DNA of 64,000 bases. It comes from Amyelois transitella (Eukaryota; Arthropoda; Insecta; Lepidoptera; Pyralidae). The stretch covers positions 5,084,001 to 5,148,000 of the forward strand of contig NC_083531.1 of the NCBI RefSeq assembly GCF_032362555.1. The letters are read 5' to 3'. Below are positions 45,799-56,344 of this stretch, in pieces (within the stretch, counting starts at the first letter, position 1; the number at the start of each line of letters is the position of its first letter). The position numbers were made by a program, and so were the translations under genes. Below the pieces are notes generated by a model, which saw only the letters and a list, made by a program, of their open reading frames with translations, had not been told where the DNA came from and searched no databases.

Positions 45799-46060
45799 GT
45801 CATTTCGGTGAGATTTTTTATTTCAATGCTATTCTACAATTTTTTGATAATAAATAAAACTTTAAGCTATTTTATAACATATGCGTGAATGGTCATCAAA
45901 TATCATCGAAACTTGCAGATATATTTAAGGTTGAATTTTTAAGTGTCCACTGAAATGATAAGTATCCATCGAAATGATAATAAAAGCCCACCGAAATGAA
46001 AATTACCCACCGAAATGATTTAAATGTGCACCGAAATGAAATAAACCCACTGAAATGATA
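45799..46060. repeat. left subterminal CACCGAAATGA repeats
   Basis: Six direct copies of C(C/A)(A/T)(C/T)(C/T)GAAATGA-like motifs at about 45948, 45967, 45988, 46007, 46029 and 46047, plus one inverted copy (CATTTCGGTG, 45801-45810). Probable transposase-binding sites (inference). Confidence 0.7.
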
Positions 46061-46377
46061 CGGCTAAGAACAACCGTGCTGCGGAACAAGGGTTCCGTAA
46101 TATTTTAAGTTCGGTTTTCATATTCTTAGTTAAAGAAGATACAGTTAGTTGTTGTTATAATATCTTTCTTTGAGACTATTCTCATTGTTTCTTTACTCAA
46201 ATAACTGTGACTAATTTTAGGCACGTTTAATTTTTTTTAAAGTCATTTTAGTAACTGTGATATTTTTAGTAAATAATGAAGTTTGCTATAATTAAGCTTC
46301 TTAGATTTTATTACACACTTAGTTACCTACAGCTCGACCATAATAAAAGCGTGCTAATATTTATTTTACTACCTGCA

Positions 46378-46758
46378 TTAAGGCGTTGTGGCAAGCAAAA
46401 CTAGTGCTGCCAATGAAAAAAAATAATATGTCAGTAACTAGTACGAATATCAAAAATGTACAACACCCGAACACTAAAGTATTATAATCATATTATGCAT
46501 TGTTTTTTAGAAATAATAAGAAAACTTTGTTTCATTGTGTTGAGAAACAAAAAGCATTATTGCTAAAAGCGGCCGTTTTTTCCTTTGATGAAAACTGTTG
46601 CTCAAAACAATGACATACAGTTTTCCTAGTATGTTTAAAAAATAAAGCGCGTATTAATTTAGTATTCGGGTGTTGTACATTTTTGATATTCATTACTTAC
46701 TGAGATATGATTTTTTTTTTCATTGGTGGCGCTAGTTTTGCTTGCCACAGCGCCTTAA
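46378..46758. mobile_element. nested MITE flanked by TTAA
   Basis: Inverted arms of about 100 bp: GGCGTTGTGGCAAGCAAAAC at left, complement of GTTTTGCTTGCCACAGCGCC at right, with TTAA at both edges (46378-46381, 46755-46758). No ORF. TTAA targets suit piggyBac-type MITEs. Confidence 0.75.
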
Positions 46759-47634
46759 CACCAAAATATGGAGCAGGTAAAGAACTTCGTTTAGGTATAA
46801 AAATGTTATAAGAAGTTAAAATTAAAAAAAAAACAGAAAGGTTACACACTGGAGAGTTCATCGAATTAACAGTTTCTTTACGGAATAAGGCAGATACGTA
46901 CCCTCGTGACTCTTAACCCGGTCAAATGTAGCAAGTAGTTAAAGGTGATAAGTGGGATTTAGTATTTTATAAGTAAAACTTCTATATTAAACAAATCAAC
47001 TCTTATATTTTTTGATAAGAAACATTATAAAACATCTAATTATATCAGACGAGCTAAGTACTTTAAAACCCTTTTAATTGAGATCACGTTATCTTAAATC
47101 ACTAATAACAATACAGTATAGTATCTAATAAAAAAAAAGGAATGCAGTTTTTTTCTGCCTAAATACTTATTATTGCAAACTATAAGCCTTAATAAAACAG
47201 TATTTTTAAGTAGGTACGTAGATGTAACTTATGTCTCTAATTCGCTAATCAGCCTCTTTTTATGACTTTAAATATGTATATATTGGTTCTTAACTAGATA
47301 TATAGTAAACAAATGTTTTTTTTTTTATTATCACATGATAACACTTCTTCATTATAATTAAGTATACTATAATTCTCCATTAGTTTAACTTACTACTTAA
47401 TAGGAACATAGCAAATATCACAAGTATAAATATTCACGCACGAATGATCCAATGGGTTGCTACAAGTTTTACCACACTTTAAGAAAGATAGCCCACACAT
47501 TAGCAAGCTTGTATTTAAGTGGGAATATGCATTTGAAATCAGGCTCATTCGTGCATTAAACAAGTCGAGTACTTAAAAAAACAAAAAACGAAACCAACGA
47601 ATAACTACTTACTTTAAAAAATCAAATCAACAGT

Positions 47635-50568
47635 TCAATCAAAAATATTCAAATCTGAAGTCGATGAAGACGATGATAATCTTTTTACTGGTCTCCTCTT
47701 GACTTTAGTTTTGATTTCCTGTTCACTGTCACTGTTACTTTGTTCATACTTTTCAAGTAATGCAGTATCAGGGTTATCAAAAAATGAACACGAGGGAGTG
47801 TTGAATTCAATGAAGTTTTCATACTTTTCCAGTAGTGATTTGGGGATCATTGATGATTCCTGTCCAGTTTCTTCTTTTTGATTATTCATTCCAACGGGAG
47901 ATTTGGATGTTGAGGGCTTAAGAACTGATATGTCAATGTTTTGGATCGAGTGTATTGATAGTTCAGTTATAATACTACTTCTTTTCTTTGGATGTTTCTT
48001 TTCTTTGGATGGTTTGGGACGTAGTACCAACTTCTCTGTTAGTTGTATTGGACGCAGCTGTGCCATATTTGTAGTATTTACAAAAGTAGGTAATTGAGTC
48101 TCAGTTAAATCATGAAAACCTAAATGTTTGCCGTGAGGGCACATTACGATTTTATTTAGGCATTCTCTTTCAACACAGGATAGATGACGAAGTGCCAAAC
48201 GGTTCCCCGACTCTTTAGACCAAACCACTTGGTGAACTTTCATAGTTCCCGCAAACGTTTTCAAGTCTTTGGGCAAAAGCCAGTCTTTTTCTGTTATTTG
48301 ATAATCTTCAACTACTTCGATTTTCACGCCTTGAACAAAAGACTTTAAGTTTTGTACTAGTACTTCAATATTGGTAATATCATGTTGATATGCGACCTGT
48401 TTATCCAGCGTTCTCTTTAACACCCCACCCACTCCGTCTGCTGCGCTTTTTCCATGGCCGCACTCGCAATAGTTCCATACTATGTGGGTCAGCATTGGAC
48501 AATAGGAAGACAGTTGTGATATTATGTATAATATCTTTTTATTCCGGTATTGGGCAGACGGAGAGTCAGAAATAATGTAAAGATTGCGGACTAGAGGCGC
48601 AGTTATTTCAATTTCACGCAAAATAGGAACAAGATGCGTCCAGACTGCTGCAGCATCATGCCTTAATGATGTACTTACAGTACAAAAAGATTGAGTTTTG
48701 CAAGTTTCATTGTTCAGTTTAAAATAAATTACAGCAGTGTGTAACGTAAATTGTTTTCTGCTGCCACCAAAATGAAGAGACTGAATTTCGGATCCATATT
48801 TAGTGGTATAATTTTCACTAAAATCTATTTGTATAATGCAGTCTTCTGTAGTCATATTTTCTTTTAAAGTCTTAAAAGCTTGGTTTTGGTTTTTATTATT
48901 AAGGCAATGTTGAAGGAATGCTTTCAGGCTGTTTTCAAATTTTTTAATCAGATCTAGAGGTTTTACCCAGTGTCTTACCTTTTCAACTTTAATAGCAGAT
49001 TTCTCTACACTATTTTTGGTGTATGTACTTTTGTTCTTCTCCCAATTCCAATACGTTACGTGTACTCCATTATCAAACTCTTGGTAATCAATGAGTCTAC
49101 TTTTACAGTTCGAGCATGTTCTTTGCAGACAATCGATGTTATCTTTACTACAACATAGGCTGTTTAAAACGTCGGATATTGTGTTTTCTTTGATCAGGCG
49201 ATTTCTTTTCATCGATTCAATCAAAAGTTTCATATTTTCATGCTTTTCACATAAACATGTGTTTCGTGCATTCACATTTGGTTGAATAATCCAGAAAGGT
49301 TTCAGTCTTGAAAATGTTGAATAGCTTATCGGTGGTTCGCCTGATTTTAGATATTTCAAGTGTAAATTTTTAAGTGTGTCTGTCATTAGTCTCTTTTGTT
49401 TTTTTAAGCCATGTCTTGATATAGTGTCATTTTTGCCAGGACAAATTGTTGAATTTTCATCGTCTTCTAAAAATGTTACAACCCTCGTGAGATATTGTTT
49501 TTTTTTCTTATCAGATTTAATAACTACTTCTGTTTTTTTTTCTACTTTTTGCGTATTTTTTTTCAAATTTATATAACTGCTTTGTAGTCTATTACACCTT
49601 TTTTTGAGCATTTCTTTTTCCCGAGAGACCTGTAATAATTTATTTTGTAATTCTGTTATTAGCTTATTTTTAGTTCTTTGATATATGCGGAATTTATCTT
49701 TAAGCGCTCGCCTTAATTCTACAGATGTAATTGACGATTCTGACACAGGGCTGTTGGGGCAAAGTGTTGACTCAATACTACTCAGATTTGATGGAGATGG
49801 TATTCGTTGTGCGCTACTTGGTAGTACACAAGGAGTGGTAGTTACTACGTTGTCGTAAATATGATGTTGAACATCGGAACTGACGGAACTATCACTGTTC
49901 ATCCGCAAGCAGCGCCGTATCATGCTGCAACGAGTAGGTCTTAGAGATGAAGATGGGTAGTCTTGTCGTGAAGTACTTGGACCAGGATTATTATTGTCTA
50001 CAAAATTTCGATGCCTTGAGAGCGGGGTTTGTCGTGGACTGCTTGTGTATATAGGACGAGAGGTTGTAGTCGCTGTATGTTGAGGTTGGATATTCGTACT
50101 GATGCTACTTCTACTGTTCAATCGTAAGCTGTGCCTCAAAGTATTGCAACGGGCAGGTCTTGCAGTCGAAGAAGGTGAATCTTGACAGGAAGTGCTGAGT
50201 CCAGGATTATTAATATCCTCACCAATTTGATTTGTTGAAGATTGTTCTGGATGATCTTGAACTGTTCCAACTAGAGAGTTTGCACGAGTAGCCGTAGGAG
50301 CCGTAGTGGCTCTTTTTTTTTTTCTTTGGTAATAAGCGGCAGCACTTATGTTGTTTCTTCTTCTTAAGTTTCTTAATTTGGTCTTGTTCATTTGATGCCT
50401 TGAAACAATTAATCCTGCTGCTTTCTTTCTTGCATATCTTTCTCTATCTTTTTTCAGAAACTCTTCGCGTGTCTCTGCATTGCTCTTTATTCTTTCTTTT
50501 CTCCTTCTTTCGTACAACCTTCTTTTTTCTAACCTTTCTTCTCTAGTCTGTGTTCTTGGCCGAGGCAT
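47635..50568 (-). CDS. transposase-like protein of the 45.8-51.7 kb element, 977 aa
   Basis: Intact ORF from ATG at 50568. N-terminus is very basic (RLYERRRKERIK, RERYARKKAAGL), perhaps DNA-binding or a nuclear signal. Residues about 95-280 are Ser/Thr-rich and likely disordered; about 285-345 look coiled-coil (LITELQNKLLQVSREKEML). A Cys/His cluster follows at about 437-505 (CLCEKH, CCSKDNIDC, CSNCKSR), likely binding zinc. The presumed catalytic core has Asp in IQIDFSENY (about 578), SDSPSAQYRN (about 667) and CGHGKSAADGVGG (about 703-712), an RNase H-fold DDE/D arrangement by analogy. The tail is Lys- and Ser-rich. It presumably cuts and joins its own ends. No stops or frameshifts are present, so it may be active. 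Family assignment is uncertain; Sola is my best guess. Confidence 0.75.
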   Translation of the reverse strand: MPRPRTQTREERLEKRRLYERRRKERIKSNAETREEFLKKDRERYARKKAAGLIVSRHQMNKTKLRNLRRRNNISAAAYYQRKKKRATTAPTATRANSLVGTVQDHPEQSSTNQIGEDINNPGLSTSCQDSPSSTARPARCNTLRHSLRLNSRSSISTNIQPQHTATTTSRPIYTSSPRQTPLSRHRNFVDNNNPGPSTSRQDYPSSSLRPTRCSMIRRCLRMNSDSSVSSDVQHHIYDNVVTTTPCVLPSSAQRIPSPSNLSSIESTLCPNSPVSESSITSVELRRALKDKFRIYQRTKNKLITELQNKLLQVSREKEMLKKRCNRLQSSYINLKKNTQKVEKKTEVVIKSDKKKKQYLTRVVTFLEDDENSTICPGKNDTISRHGLKKQKRLMTDTLKNLHLKYLKSGEPPISYSTFSRLKPFWIIQPNVNARNTCLCEKHENMKLLIESMKRNRLIKENTISDVLNSLCCSKDNIDCLQRTCSNCKSRLIDYQEFDNGVHVTYWNWEKNKSTYTKNSVEKSAIKVEKVRHWVKPLDLIKKFENSLKAFLQHCLNNKNQNQAFKTLKENMTTEDCIIQIDFSENYTTKYGSEIQSLHFGGSRKQFTLHTAVIYFKLNNETCKTQSFCTVSTSLRHDAAAVWTHLVPILREIEITAPLVRNLYIISDSPSAQYRNKKILYIISQLSSYCPMLTHIVWNYCECGHGKSAADGVGGVLKRTLDKQVAYQHDITNIEVLVQNLKSFVQGVKIEVVEDYQITEKDWLLPKDLKTFAGTMKVHQVVWSKESGNRLALRHLSCVERECLNKIVMCPHGKHLGFHDLTETQLPTFVNTTNMAQLRPIQLTEKLVLRPKPSKEKKHPKKRSSIITELSIHSIQNIDISVLKPSTSKSPVGMNNQKEETGQESSMIPKSLLEKYENFIEFNTPSCSFFDNPDTALLEKYEQSNSDSEQEIKTKVKRRPVKRLSSSSSTSDLNIFD

Positions 50569-50942
50569 CCTAAAATAAAAAGAAACACAGTTCCTTTTTA
50601 CTTACTTTCACACACAAAAACATATACACGCTGTACATACCTAGTTTCCCTAATATACCTTCAAATATACCATGCATTTACATTAGCTCTCTCGCAATGG
50701 AGAAGTTCAATGATGTTAAAAATACAACATCATAAAATTAAAATATATGTAGATCTGAACTAATCAATAAACTGATCTAATGAGTGTTTTTTTTTTTAAA
50801 ATTCATCAATATAGGTATGATTGATATATGGATTATAAAAGATTGTGTTTTTTCGCGAAACGACTACCTACCTACACATAAAAGTATCTAGCAAGGTAAG
50901 TTTAAAAAAATATCTCGAGGATCTCTAAAACTTTTAACGGAT

Positions 50943-51334
50943 TTATCATTTCGGAGATACATTTCATTCCGGTGGACTGTTATCAGTATTACAGTCCACC
51001 GAATCCGCTGAAATGATAACACTGAGATGATAAAACAGATGTCAATTTGACAATAACTCTGAAATAATGTCTGTATCAAAATTTCAAAACTATTTAAACA
51101 AAACCATACTTACAGCGTATTTAATGCACAATTTTGAAATAAATCAAATTAATGTAACACAAGTTATAACAGCTACCGAAATGAAATTTTTTTTGACCCC
51201 ATATCACAGAAATGATACACTTACTTTTTACTACTCAAGCCGGACTAATCTGAGGCGAGGAAAGGTAAGGGGGGCGCAACAACGCAATATTGACGGAGTT
51301 TTACTGCTAAAACTTAATGTCCTTTGAAATGATA
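50943..51334. repeat. right subterminal motifs and hairpin
   Basis: Degenerate copies of the GAAATGA motif in both orientations at about 50945, 50961, 51010, 51174, 51205 and 51324. Also a perfect 10-bp inverted repeat, GGTGGACTGT (50971-50980) / ACAGTCCACC (50991-51000), with a 10-bp loop. Mirrors the left cluster. Confidence 0.6.
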
Positions 51335-51979
51335 ATTTTTTTCGGGACAAAAGTTGAATGCCTGTCAAATCTATGAGAAGGAAGATAAACAAACAAAAAT
51401 AGTTTTTGTTGATAGGAAATACATTATTAAATGAAACTAAAATCGATTTCAATCCAAAAAAAATATCGTATTTGCAGGATAAGATATTTTATGAGCAAAA
51501 TTGGGTGCGGGACAGGTCACCGTCATGATAAAGTGACACTTTGTCATTTTTTTTGGCATGTAATAGATGCCGTAACTCGATGATTTTTTTTGCCATGGTA
51601 GAGGAGTACAAACTTCATTAAGGAAAAATATGAAAAATCATAAAGCACCATTCCTCACTACCGTTTTCACGTTTGCCGTGTAATTCTTGTGCTTGCGCAA
51701 TTCACCCAATTATGGATTTCAACAACGCCGTATCACTCGTCTGTAAGAACTTGTTCAATTATCTGTGAATCGAGCACAGTGGATTGAGACATTACTATTA
51801 AATAGCAATTATGTACTTTACAGGTGTACGTTAGATCTTGAAATAATACGATGGAGATTACATGTTAAAGATGTACATTTAAATGTCTGTTACTTACTTG
51901 ACAGTTTATAAAAACGTATTTAATACGTATTTAAGATAATTTGAAGTAAATTATTGCGTGTGAACGAACACATAAACGC

Positions 51980-53330
51980 AATAAGTTTCGGGAAATAAAC
52001 GGAAACAACAAATTCCGCTGGAGTGACGCTGTTGCGGCTTCTAGTGTTCCGGTGTTAAATGGAAGCACTAGCTCACTGAAAGCTGCATTTAGGTCGCCTT
52101 GGTATAATTAGCCGTGCTGTTCCGTGTGGTTCCCGGCACCAATACAAAAAAGAATAGGACTACTCCATCTCTTTCCCTCGGATGTCGTAAAAGGCGACTA
52201 AGTTATAGGCTTACAAACTTGGGATTCTTTTTAAGGCGATGGGCTAACAACCTGTCACTATTTGAATCTCAATTCTATCATTAGGCCAAATAGCTGAACG
52301 TGGCCATTCAGTATTTTCAAGACTGTTGGCTCTGTCTATCCCGCAAGGGATATAGACGTGACCGTATGTTTGTATGGTATTCTTAACAGATATAATAAGT
52401 TTCAGGAAAGTTCGTTCACGCATCTAACAGTAATTTCAGTCAAAGAGTCAGCACGACTGTACAGATAACAAGAGTATAAGACTGCCCATTTAAGAATGTC
52501 GTTGAAATGTATGAATCCGTCGCTTTTTTGTGCCAATTCGAATTTGGTCGGTTAGCTAGTAATTTAGGTTGTTTCGTTTTTTGTATATATCTAGATAAAT
52601 GCGCATCATCTGGAGCTGATATTTTCAGGACATGTATTTCCAAGTAAGCATTAATTTGTTATGTGTACATAAGTATATATCTTTGGTTGAATAGTTTCTT
52701 TGCATCGGATATGACATTATTCGATTTCAGTCAAAGTGAAATTACTGATAGATGCGTGAACGAACTTTCCTGAAACTTATTATATCTGTTAAGAATACTA
52801 AGGCGACCTGAATGCAGCTTTCAGTGAGCTACTTAGTGCTTGCATTTAAGCGCTAGAAGGCTTTATCAATTACTTCTAGGATTTCCGATTATTCCTAAAC
52901 AGTAGATATTTTTGACAATATAATTAATTCACAAATTAGCACTAATTGAGCACTAATTACCTGTGTTTAAGTAACGGTCGCACATTCAATGGTTTTCGAG
53001 ATACAGCTTTCTGCAAAACGTGACTCCAGCAGGAAACTAAACAACTCTAAAACCCTATGGCGCACAAATTCAATTTTTGCTGCACTTTTTTGCTGAAATA
53101 TAAGCTATCAGCTGATATTCATTACTTGCTTCTCCGGCCCCAGCAAGAAGAATCTTCCTGCTGGAACAGCGTTACTCAAGCAGAATTTGTTTCTTCCGTT
53201 TTTTTCCGAAACGGTTATGTGCACAAATTGTATATTTCGCGCACATTTACACGAGATAATGCTATAATTATTTAGAGGAAGGAGGGAGAGGAGGGTCTAG
53301 AACTGGGAGGAAGGAGGGTCTGGAGTCACG
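51980..53330. mobile_element. foldback element with long inverted arms (copy 3)
   Basis: Near-identical to copies 1 and 2, same unit position, nested SINE 52113-52375. The right edge carries the GGAGGAAGGAGGG repeat as in copy 1. Confidence 0.65.
52113..52375 (+). mobile_element. lepidopteran SINE (copy in unit 7)
   Basis: Same nested insertion as 21919-22181. The left duplication has decayed to GGTATAATTAGC, while the right still reads GGTATTCTTAAC. Confidence 0.75.
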
Positions 53331-53787
53331 CTCACGAAGTGGACTAGGTATCGGTCGGCAACACTAAACAGGGACATGGAGAAGAGAGAAGTTAAAACCA
53401 GATTGGAAAGATCAATATTTATTATCTGCACTTACACTTTATGAAGGTAATGGGGTCGTGAGAGTCGGCGAGCAGCCCGCTTAGAGATAACACGACCTTA
53501 CCTTAGGGCTCGTGCAGCGTGCGGCCGACTAGCGACCAGCGACTGATTTACGGTTCTGAAGGAGGTTCGCGTGATTTCATACATCGTTAACGATAGAAAT
53601 TATGTCAGATACCAATGAAACAATCTCAGCTATAGTTGCAGTAGATAGTTAGTTTGTTTGCCTTTACAGTTTAACCAGTGAAAAATCAAATTTGACTAAA
53701 TTGTTTTTTGTAATCCGATATTTTGTCAAAAGATTGTTGCCTAAGTCTCCCGCATTTTCGCTTTTAAACACCCACCATTAAAATATA

Positions 53788-55091
53788 CATTCAGTCAGAA
53801 AAGTATCGGGAATGGATTATTTATTTATGGTTCCAAATTCAAATTTTTGTTTTTTTTTGTTGTTGTTAGATTGGCACAACTGTTTTCCATTTTGGCGCGG
53901 AGTTTGAGTTGCATCTGTTGTTTACATTAAATACAGTGCTATTTTTAGTTATATCATATCTAGTGTGTATTGCTAATTTCATAATGGATAAAAACATCGA
54001 ACAAAGAGTTTGTCTTAAATTTTGCATTGCCAATGGAATATCGTGTTCGGAGTCACTGAAAATGTTACAGAAGGCTTACGGTGAATCGACTTTATCAAAA
54101 ACTCGTGCTTATGAGTGGTACAAAGCGTTCAAAAGCGGTCGAGATGTGATGGAAGATTTGCCTCGCTCTGGTAGGCCATCAACGTCTGCAACTGAAGTTA
54201 ACATCGCAAAAGTGAAGGAAATAGTGACTGAAAATCCTCATTCAACTTTGAGAGAGATAACCACCGAACTTTCTGTATCTCTCGAGTCGATCCGTACCAT
54301 TTTAACTAAAAATTTGGGTATGAAACATGTTGCCGCTCGGCTAGTCCCAAAAGACCTGAATTTTTTTCAAAAACTCAATCGCATGAGAGTCGCTGAGGAC
54401 ATGCTAGAACGAGTCAATTCCGACCCAACATTCATGAAACGCATTGTTACTGGTGACGAGACGTGGGTTTACGAGTTTGACATGCAAACTAGTCAACAAG
54501 CTTCGGAGTGGCGCCTTCCAACTGAACGCTAACGTCGTTCAAAAGTCAAAGTCATGTTGACTGTTTTCTTTAACTATCGCGATGTTGTGCACTCGGAATT
54601 CTTGCCGGAAGGTCAAACGGTAAATAAGGAATATTATTTGAGTGTTATGCGGCGTTTAAGAGAGCAAATCCGACGAAAAAGGCCAGATTTGTGGAAAGAA
54701 ATTTCTTGGATTTTGCACCATGATAATGCACCTTCGCACAAGGCCATCATTGTGAACGAATTTTTAACCAAACACTCAACAAATACCATCGAGCAACCAC
54801 CATATTCACCAGATATGGCTCCAGCCGACTTTTTTCTTTTTCCTAAACTCAAATTACCACTTCGTGGCACCCGTTTTCAATCGGTAGAAGACATAAAAGA
54901 GAATTCGCGGCGAGAACTGACCTCAATTCCGGAAACAGCGTTTAAAAAATGTTTTGATGATTGGATTATTCGTTGGCGTAAGTGTATCGTTTCTAAAGGA
55001 GCATATTTTGAAGGTGATAAAATAAATTTGGATGAATAACAAACAGTTTGTGTATTATTGATCTTTTCCTGCTACTTTCTTGACAGAGTAG
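53788..55091 (+). mobile_element. mariner transposon (copy 2), inactive
   Basis: 1304 bp, same ends, TA flanks (53786-53787, 55092-55093) and same neighbouring sequence as 30654-31974, so it arose by unit duplication rather than a second transposition. Confidence 0.9.
53984..55039 (+). pseudogene. mariner transposase with premature stop and 18-bp deletion
   Basis: Same gene as 30849-31922, with DDD motifs TGDETW, HHDNAPSH and APADFF. The TAA at the equivalent place is shared, and an 18-bp in-frame deletion just before it removes six codons of the PKPKKP linker. The HTH region differs by a few residues (TELSVSLESI). The shared stop shows it was dead before the unit was copied. Confidence 0.88.
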
Positions 55092-55190
55092 TATATTATA
55101 GTTTCATTTCCGTGTGTGGTAGCTAGCTGCAATATATAATATAGCTAAGTCTGTGACGGTCTTAAATCGCAAGTCTGGCAACACAGACTG

Positions 55191-55540
55191 GTGTGCAGCG
55201 CAGGTCGTATGAATGTTCGCTAGTCGTCGGTCGGTGGCACACTGCAGTTCGCCGTTTAATTACACAAGTTCAATACAGTCTGTCCGAATCGGTCAGACTG
55301 AGGTCGGCCGAAGTCCGCGGCACGCTGCACAAATCCTTAGGGACGCAGTGCTGGCAAAAAGAAGGACGTCCGCCATCGCGAGTCTCTTTATATAAGGGTG
55401 AGGCGCAGGACTGACACAGACACGACGTCACAAGTTCCTTTCTTGTATCGTCAACCCGAGCGCAGGATGCGCCTGTGATTACGGTCTAAAAGTGAGTCAG
55501 TGAGGCAATGAGTCGCAACAGTGCCTAGTCCTGCGCCGTC
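55191..55540. promoter_or_regulatory. D block 8: predicted bidirectional TATA promoter
   Basis: TATA core 55387-55395; nearly identical to D block 5, including the AGTCTG/CAGACT palindrome just upstream. Confidence 0.45.
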
Positions 55541-55715
55541 CTTCACATTAGCCCTTATTTGAAGATTTCAGTTTGCGGCGTCATCTCCCATTCACTTATA
55601 AAGTGTAATACATAAATAATAAATAAATAGAGCCACAGTTTATCAATTGCCTGTATGTGCTAAGATGGACTGTGAAATTACTCTTCTGACTTAAATATTA
55701 TGACACGCATCACAT

Positions 55716-56344
55716 TCATAGGTTTTCTACACCAGTATGAGTTAAATGATGTGATAATAAAGTGCTCTTCATATTAAATCGACGTTGGCACACGTCACAT
55801 TCATAAGGTTGTTCACCAGTATGAGTTCTACGGTGTTTTAATAAATTACTCTTTTCATTAAATCGACGTTGACACACGTCACATTCATAAGGTTTTTCAC
55901 CAGTATGAGTTCTACGGTGATTTAATAAATTACTCTTCACATTAAATCGACGTTGACACACGTCACATTCATAAGGTTTTTCACCAGTATGGGTTCTACG
56001 GTGTTTTAATAAATTACCCTTTTCATTAAATCGACGTTGACACACGTCACATTCATAAGGTTTTTCACCAGTATGAGTTATAACGTGTCGTTTTAAACTA
56101 CTCCTCGTATTAAATCTGCGTTGACACACGTCATATTCATAAGGTTTTTCGCCAGTGTGAGTTCTGTAATGCATGTCAAAATTTGATTTAAATTTAAAAC
56201 GTCTACCACAAATATCACATTGGAGTGGACCCTGACCACTCCGTGACGTTGACTCTCGTCGAGACTCGCGCTGTGTCCTGTTGGTTGTACTTCCGGCACC
56301 TGGTTGCCGTTTGTCAGCTCCCGATGTGTCAGCTGACGCAGTAT
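55716..56344 (-). CDS. C2H2 zinc-finger protein, exon 2 (unit 8, 6 fingers, one damaged)
   Basis: About 213 aa with exon 1 at 57552-57564; sister of the unit 5 gene. Finger order: KFKSNFDMH, NTRSSLKRH, NEKGNLLKH, NVKSNLLNH, NEKSNLLKH and NMKSTLLSH. In the second finger the first zinc-binding Cys is Tyr (PYEYDVCQRRF), so that finger should not fold normally; unit 5 keeps Cys. Ends VENL. Acceptor ACAG|AT and exon-edge ATG are both present. Presumed DNA-binding protein with altered specificity. Confidence 0.75.

Larger units (their letters stand above)
45770..51707. mobile_element. 5.9-kb DDE-type DNA transposon, Sola-like, possibly undescribed family
   Basis: Inserted in the leader block at GGTAATTATGG. 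The 4-bp AATT is duplicated (45766-45769, 51708-51711). Ends begin GGGTG (left) and the complement of CACCC (right). A cluster of CACCGAAATGA-type motifs lies inside both ends. One large ORF (47635-50568, minus) encodes a transposase-like protein. The 4-bp duplication and the DDE-like protein suggest the Sola superfamily, but that is from memory and untested. A 381-bp TTAA-flanked MITE (46378-46758) is nested in the left arm. About 45770-47634 and 50569-51707 contain no other ORF that I trust. Confidence 0.75.
42867..55190. repeat. array unit U7 (contains the 5.9-kb transposon)
   Basis: D block 42867-43130 with a 128-bp deletion; small Helitron 43175-43389; zinc-finger exon 43573-44138; intron 44139 to about 45690; degenerate exon 1; DNA transposon 45770-51707 in the leader block; foldback spacer about 51980-53330 with SINE; C block 53336-53603; linker 53604-53787; dead mariner 53788-55091. 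Without insertions the unit is about 5 kb. Confidence 0.8.

Noticed and set aside
45770-51707. Transposase ORF as a domesticated host gene
   Set aside because: It sits inside an insertion with an exact target duplication and subterminal repeats, and has no introns. An ordinary mobile element explains it.
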